Source: Fibrobacteria bacterium
GTDB lineage: Bacteria; Fibrobacterota; Fibrobacteria; UBA11236
Reading direction: 5' to 3'
Assembly (NCBI GenBank): GCA_025360005.1
Contig: JANYDA010000032.1
Location: 84,624-148,623 of the forward strand
Length of the DNA: 64,000 nt
Under the pieces are notes generated by a model, which was not told the origin of the DNA, ran no database searches, and saw only the letters and a list, made by a program, of their open reading frames with translations. Below, piece after piece: positions 60,670 through 64,000 of the stretch. Numbering within the stretch: the first letter of the stretch is position 1; the number at the start of each line of letters is the position of its first letter. A program made the translations under genes and the position numbers.

Positions 60670-62628
60670 TCAGTCCTCGTCCGAACGCAACTTCGCCAGT
60701 ACGTTGAGATCTTCCAAGGTGGTCATGTCGCCCTTGGTCTCCACGCCGTTGGCGACATCGCGCAGCAGGCGCCGCATGATCTTCCCCGAACGCGTTTTGG
60801 GCAAAGCGTCCGTGAAATGGATCTGGTCCGGCATTGCCAGCGGGCCGATCATATTTCGCACATGCGCCTTCAAGGCCTCGGCGGTCTTGGGATCTTTCTC
60901 GCGACCGTTGCCCAAGGTCACGAAAGCGGCCACGCCTTCCCCCTTCACTTCATGCTTGAAGCCAACCACGGCGGCTTCGACCACGGCTTCATGCGCCACC
61001 AGGGCGCTTTCCACTTCCATGGTGGACAGGCGATGGCCGGACACGTTGAGCACGTCGTCGATGCGGCCCAGGATCCAGATATACCCGTCCGCGTCGCGCA
61101 CGGCGCCGTCGCCGGCCAGGTACCAGCCTTGCTTGGCGAAGCGGCTCCAGTAAACCTCCTTGTAGCGTTCGTCCGCGCCGTACAGGGTGCGCAACATGGA
61201 AGGCCAAGGTTGCTTGATGACCAGGAATCCTCCCTGGTTCACGCCCAGCTCCTCGCCCTTGTCGTTGACGATGGCCACGTCGACTCCGAAAAAAGGGAAG
61301 GTGGCTGATCCCGGTTTGGTGGGCGTGACCCCGGGCAGGGGCGAGATCATGATGGCGCCCGTTTCCGTCTGCCACCAAGTGTCCACGATGGGGCATCGTT
61401 TGCCGCCGATGACTTCATGGTACCACATCCAGGCTTCCGGATTGATGGGTTCTCCCACCGATCCCAGCAGGCGCAGGGAGGACAAGTCATGCTTCTTGGG
61501 ATGCTCATCGCCCCATTTCATGAAGGAGCGGATGGCGGTGGGAGCGGTATAGAAAATGCTCACCTTGTAACGCTCGATGATTTGCCAGAAGCGATCGTTC
61601 TCGGGGAAATTGGGAGCGCCTTCGTACATGATGGTGGTGGCGCCGTTTGCCAGGGGACCGTAGATCACGTAGCTATGGCCCGTGACCCAGCCGATATCGG
61701 CCGTGCACCAGTAGGTGTCCTCTTCCTTGATGTCGAAGATATGCTTGGTGGTGAGATAGGTCCCCACCATGTATCCCCCGGTGGTGTGCAGGATGCCCTT
61801 GGGTTTGCCGGTGCTGCCGGAGGTGTACAGGATATACAACGGATGCTCCGCGTCCAGTTCCTCCGCCGGGCAATCCGCGTGGGACTTGTACATCAAGTCG
61901 TTCCACCAGAAATCCCGGCCTTCCTCCATGTTCACGTGGGCGCCGGCGCGATTGACGACGATGCAGCTTTTCACCGTGGGGCAGCTTTTGAGCGCGTCAT
62001 CCACCGTGTCCTTGAGACGCAGCACGCTGCCGCGCCTATTCCCGCCGTCCGCGGTGATGACCAGTTTTGTGGAGGCGTCATGGATGCGGTCTACCAGGGC
62101 GGGCGCCGAAAAGCCGCCGAAGATGATGGAGTGCACTGCCCCGATGCGAGCGCAAGCGAGCATGGCGATGGCCAGCTCCGGCACCATGGGCATATACAGG
62201 GCGATGGAATCGCCGGACTTGATGCCCCTGGACTTCAGCACGTTGGCGAACTTGCAGACCTGGCGGTGCAATTCCAGGTAGGTCAGCGATTTCCTTTCGC
62301 CCACCGGCTCGCCTTCCCAATGGATGGCCACCTTGTTACGGCGCCAGGAATGCAAATGCCTGTCCAGGCAATTGTAGGAGAGGTTGGTCTTGCCGCCTTC
62401 GAACCATTTCGCGAACGGGGCATTGTCCCAATTGCGCACGCGCGTCCACTTCTTGAACCAATGCAGGTTGCCCGCCACCTCGCCCCAGAACTTTTCCGGA
62501 TCGCGGACGGATTCGGCATGCATGGCCTGGTATTGCTCCCAGGAAGAAATCGAGGCTTGCTTGGTGAACGCGGTCGGCGGCGGGAATTTCCGGGTTTCGT
62601 TCAGGACGCTTTCAATGTTGCCGGACAT
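60670..62628 (-). CDS. acs: Acetyl-CoA synthetase
   Basis: Acs activates acetate to acetyl-CoA through acetyl-AMP. The 652-residue protein has the family length and motifs: [18 protein letters not shown] (phosphate loop), [37 protein letters not shown] (hinge Asp) and the C-terminal [15 protein letters not shown] with the Lys that is acetylated in regulation. ATG 62628 has GAGG 6-8 nt upstream; the frame runs 19 codons further without support. Confidence 0.96.
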   Translation of the reverse strand: MSGNIESVLNETRKFPPPTAFTKQASISSWEQYQAMHAESVRDPEKFWGEVAGNLHWFKKWTRVRNWDNAPFAKWFEGGKTNLSYNCLDRHLHSWRRNKVAIHWEGEPVGERKSLTYLELHRQVCKFANVLKSRGIKSGDSIALYMPMVPELAIAMLACARIGAVHSIIFGGFSAPALVDRIHDASTKLVITADGGNRRGSVLRLKDTVDDALKSCPTVKSCIVVNRAGAHVNMEEGRDFWWNDLMYKSHADCPAEELDAEHPLYILYTSGSTGKPKGILHTTGGYMVGTYLTTKHIFDIKEEDTYWCTADIGWVTGHSYVIYGPLANGATTIMYEGAPNFPENDRFWQIIERYKVSIFYTAPTAIRSFMKWGDEHPKKHDLSSLRLLGSVGEPINPEAWMWYHEVIGGKRCPIVDTWWQTETGAIMISPLPGVTPTKPGSATFPFFGVDVAIVNDKGEELGVNQGGFLVIKQPWPSMLRTLYGADERYKEVYWSRFAKQGWYLAGDGAVRDADGYIWILGRIDDVLNVSGHRLSTMEVESALVAHEAVVEAAVVGFKHEVKGEGVAAFVTLGNGREKDPKTAEALKAHVRNMIGPLAMPDQIHFTDALPKTRSGKIMRRLLRDVANGVETKGDMTTLEDLNVLAKLRSDED

Positions 62629-62756
62629 GCGGAACCTCGCTGCTGGGGTGACGGCCGGAAAATATAGTTGGCCCAAGCCGCCCACGAAAGGGCCGCCTTG
62701 CGCCGATTGCCGGATCAGCCTGGCCGGGTCCGCGCGCGATGTGTACCTTTGCGCTC

Positions 62757-63119
62757 ATGAATTGGATCCGCGCGTCGGGAATACTGGGATTTGTGGGAGT
62801 GGCCCTGGGGGCTTTCGGCGCGCATGAGCTCCGGAACAGGCTGTCCCCGGAAATGCTGTCGGTTTGGCACACCGGCGTTCTCTACCACCTTCTCCATGCC
62901 CTGGTATTGCTGGGTCTATCTCTTTTCGCCAAAGTCTCCGGCGCCGATATCCGCTGGGGCGCCTGCTTTTTCGTGATCGGCATCGCGCTATTTTCCGGAA
63001 GCCTCTACGCCCTGGCGCTCACGGGGATCAGGCCCTTGGGGGCCATCACCCCTTTCGGCGGCACGGCCTTCCTGATCGGCTGGGGCTGGATAGCCATCTG
63101 TCTTTCCAAGCGCGCCTAG
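62757..63119 (+). CDS. DUF423-family membrane protein
   Basis: The 120-residue protein has four hydrophobic segments and the DUF423 signature GVALGAFGAHELRNRLSPEM, followed by WHTGVLYHLLHALVLL and ITPFGGTAFLIGWGWI. This widespread inner-membrane family has no agreed function. ATG 62757 matches the usual N-terminus; an ATG six codons upstream is possible. It is convergent with the transaldolase gene. Confidence 0.85.
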   Translation: MNWIRASGILGFVGVALGAFGAHELRNRLSPEMLSVWHTGVLYHLLHALVLLGLSLFAKVSGADIRWGACFFVIGIALFSGSLYALALTGIRPLGAITPFGGTAFLIGWGWIAICLSKRA

Positions 63120-63208
63120 CCGGCGCGGCAAACGCACCTCACCGTCGGCAAACGCGCCTAACAGGTTTTACTTCCCAAAGGCGGGCCTTCGGCAAAGCCC
63201 ATATTATT

Positions 63209-64000
63209 CTACTTGCCGAAGGCCTTGGAGTCTTCGACGAAGGCTTTCATGCCTTCATCGCTGAGGGGATGATCGGCCACGGTGGCCAGCACCGAGGCCG
63301 GCACGGTGAGGATATCCGCGCCCGCCAACAGGCACTCGGTCAATTGCACCTGGTTGCGGAAACTGGCGGCCAGGATTTCCGTCTTGATCTGGTAATTGGC
63401 GAACACGGTGGCGATCTCGAAAATCAGGCGCGCGCCCGCGTCCTTGACGGCGCCGCCGGATGCGACGTATTCCGTGTTGTGCATAATCTGATCGCCTTTG
63501 GCGTTCTTGTGATCCTCCACCCAGTAAAGGGAATTTCCGGGCTTGCGCTCGGGGGTATCATGCTTATAGGCGTAGTCGGCCAGGCGGCCCAGGAACGGGC
63601 TGACATAGGTGGCGCCGGCGTTGGCGGCCCAGAAGGCCTGGGTGGAATTGAAGATCAGCGTGGTGTTGACCTTGATGCCCTTTTCCCAAAGGCGGCGGAT
63701 CACCTTGAGGCCCGTGAAGGGATCGGCGGCGGAGTTGATGGCGCGATAACCTCCGATCGGAACCTTGATCACGGAATTATCCCCTAGCACCGCCAGCTCG
63801 TCGGCCTGGCGCACCATCTTCTCCTCGTCGAGTTCGGTCAGCTCCAGGGAAACCGGGAAGGGACGCAGCAAATTGCACAGATCCTTCATGATCTCCTTGG
63901 CATGATCCCAGGATTTGGCGCCGGCTTTTTTCAGCAGGGAGGGGTTGGTGGTGAGGCCGTTGATGATGCCCGCCTTGAACAACGGTTCGATCTCCGAACG
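63209..64000 (-). CDS. tal: Transaldolase (N-terminus beyond window)
   Basis: The frame runs off the right edge, with at least 263 residues visible (ISEIEPLFKAG-type start continues to GIINGLTTNPSLLKKAG). The family marks are VIKVPIGGYRAI with the Schiff-base Lys, KVNTTLIFNSTQAFWAANAG, and YVSPFLGRLADY. It transfers dihydroxyacetone units in the non-oxidative pentose phosphate pathway. It resembles the short TalC-like class more than the 320-residue class, so fructose-6-phosphate aldolase activity cannot be excluded. Confidence 0.9.
   Translation of the reverse strand, partial: RSEIEPLFKAGIINGLTTNPSLLKKAGAKSWDHAKEIMKDLCNLLRPFPVSLELTELDEEKMVRQADELAVLGDNSVIKVPIGGYRAINSAADPFTGLKVIRRLWEKGIKVNTTLIFNSTQAFWAANAGATYVSPFLGRLADYAYKHDTPERKPGNSLYWVEDHKNAKGDQIMHNTEYVASGGAVKDAGARLIFEIATVFANYQIKTEILAASFRNQVQLTECLLAGADILTVPASVLATVADHPLSDEGMKAFVEDSKAFGK

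Noticed and set aside
61417..62667. 416-codon plus-strand open frame opposite acs
   Set aside because: Antisense to a complete acetyl-CoA synthetase; composition is typical of a reverse-frame shadow.

Overview
The window is GC-rich, densely coded bacterial chromosome. Genes sit on both strands in short, tightly packed operons with many 4-base ATGA/GTGA overlaps. The cell is a flagellated Gram-negative: it carries eight basal-body, MS-ring and export-ATPase flagellar genes, LpxH of lipid A synthesis, an OmpA-type porin with thrombospondin type-3 repeats, several Sec-exported beta-barrel or surface proteins, and three heptosyltransferase-like GT9 enzymes. The long Ig-like surface protein, TSP3/OmpA protein, DUF3078-like outer-membrane protein, prepilin peptidase and A+T-rich intergenic inverted repeats would suit an environmental member of the Fibrobacterota or a neighbouring phylum. 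That placement is inference; no rRNA or other decisive marker is present. No tRNA, rRNA, CRISPR array, transposase or integrase was seen.

Region 1 (1-11040, minus strand): a flagellar operon flgB-flgC-(120-aa orphan)-fliE-fliF-fliG-fliH-fliI-fliJ. A near-perfect sigma-54 -24/-12 promoter lies just ahead of flgB. A very large secreted Ig-like protein, cut by the left edge, follows fliJ. Two gaps in the operon (fliF/fliE and fliH/fliG) hold A+T-rich inverted repeats. Region 2 (11259-19000): a GT9 glycosyltransferase, then a plus-strand run of a LOG-family protein, an esterase, an orphan CysA-type ATPase, prepilin peptidase and a GH2-fold protein that appears to have lost its catalytic nucleophile. 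Region 3 (19000-23300, minus): ddl-tsaB-rimI-cyclophilin-YdcF-like housekeeping operon. Region 4 (23400-33000): a GT9 enzyme coupled to a micro-ORF, a PAS-GGDEF diguanylate cyclase, a GT2 enzyme, a galE/AAA-ATPase/VWA operon, a 44-bp tandem repeat and a PAS-PP2C phosphatase.

Region 5 (33000-45250): thioredoxin-like protein, RluA-family pseudouridine synthase, [2Fe-2S] ferredoxin, LpxH, LarC (apparently starting at CTG) with an unknown partner, an HDOD protein, the OmpA/TSP3 protein, an outer-membrane barrel, a Hanks-type kinase with a PEGA-like tail, and a lipoprotein metallo-hydrolase. Region 6 (45250-64000): GT9, divergent PRPP synthetase and glycogen phosphorylase; methyltransferase; peroxiredoxin; a duplicated EF-hand protein; an exported phage-tail-tube-like protein; hisE-hisG; a large EF-hand membrane protein; a DUF3078-like protein facing an exported lectin-like protein; acetyl-CoA synthetase; a DUF423 protein; and a transaldolase cut by the right edge.

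Several genes point to signalling and surface remodelling: c-di-GMP synthesis, HDOD, PP2C, a Ser/Thr kinase and EF-hand proteins. The most unusual items are the signal-peptide-bearing tail-tube homologue, the tandem copies of a gene's own 3' end after the PP2C gene, the sigma-54 flagellar promoter, the degenerate GH2 protein and the long exported proteins. No single undescribed multi-gene defence or mobile system is evident.
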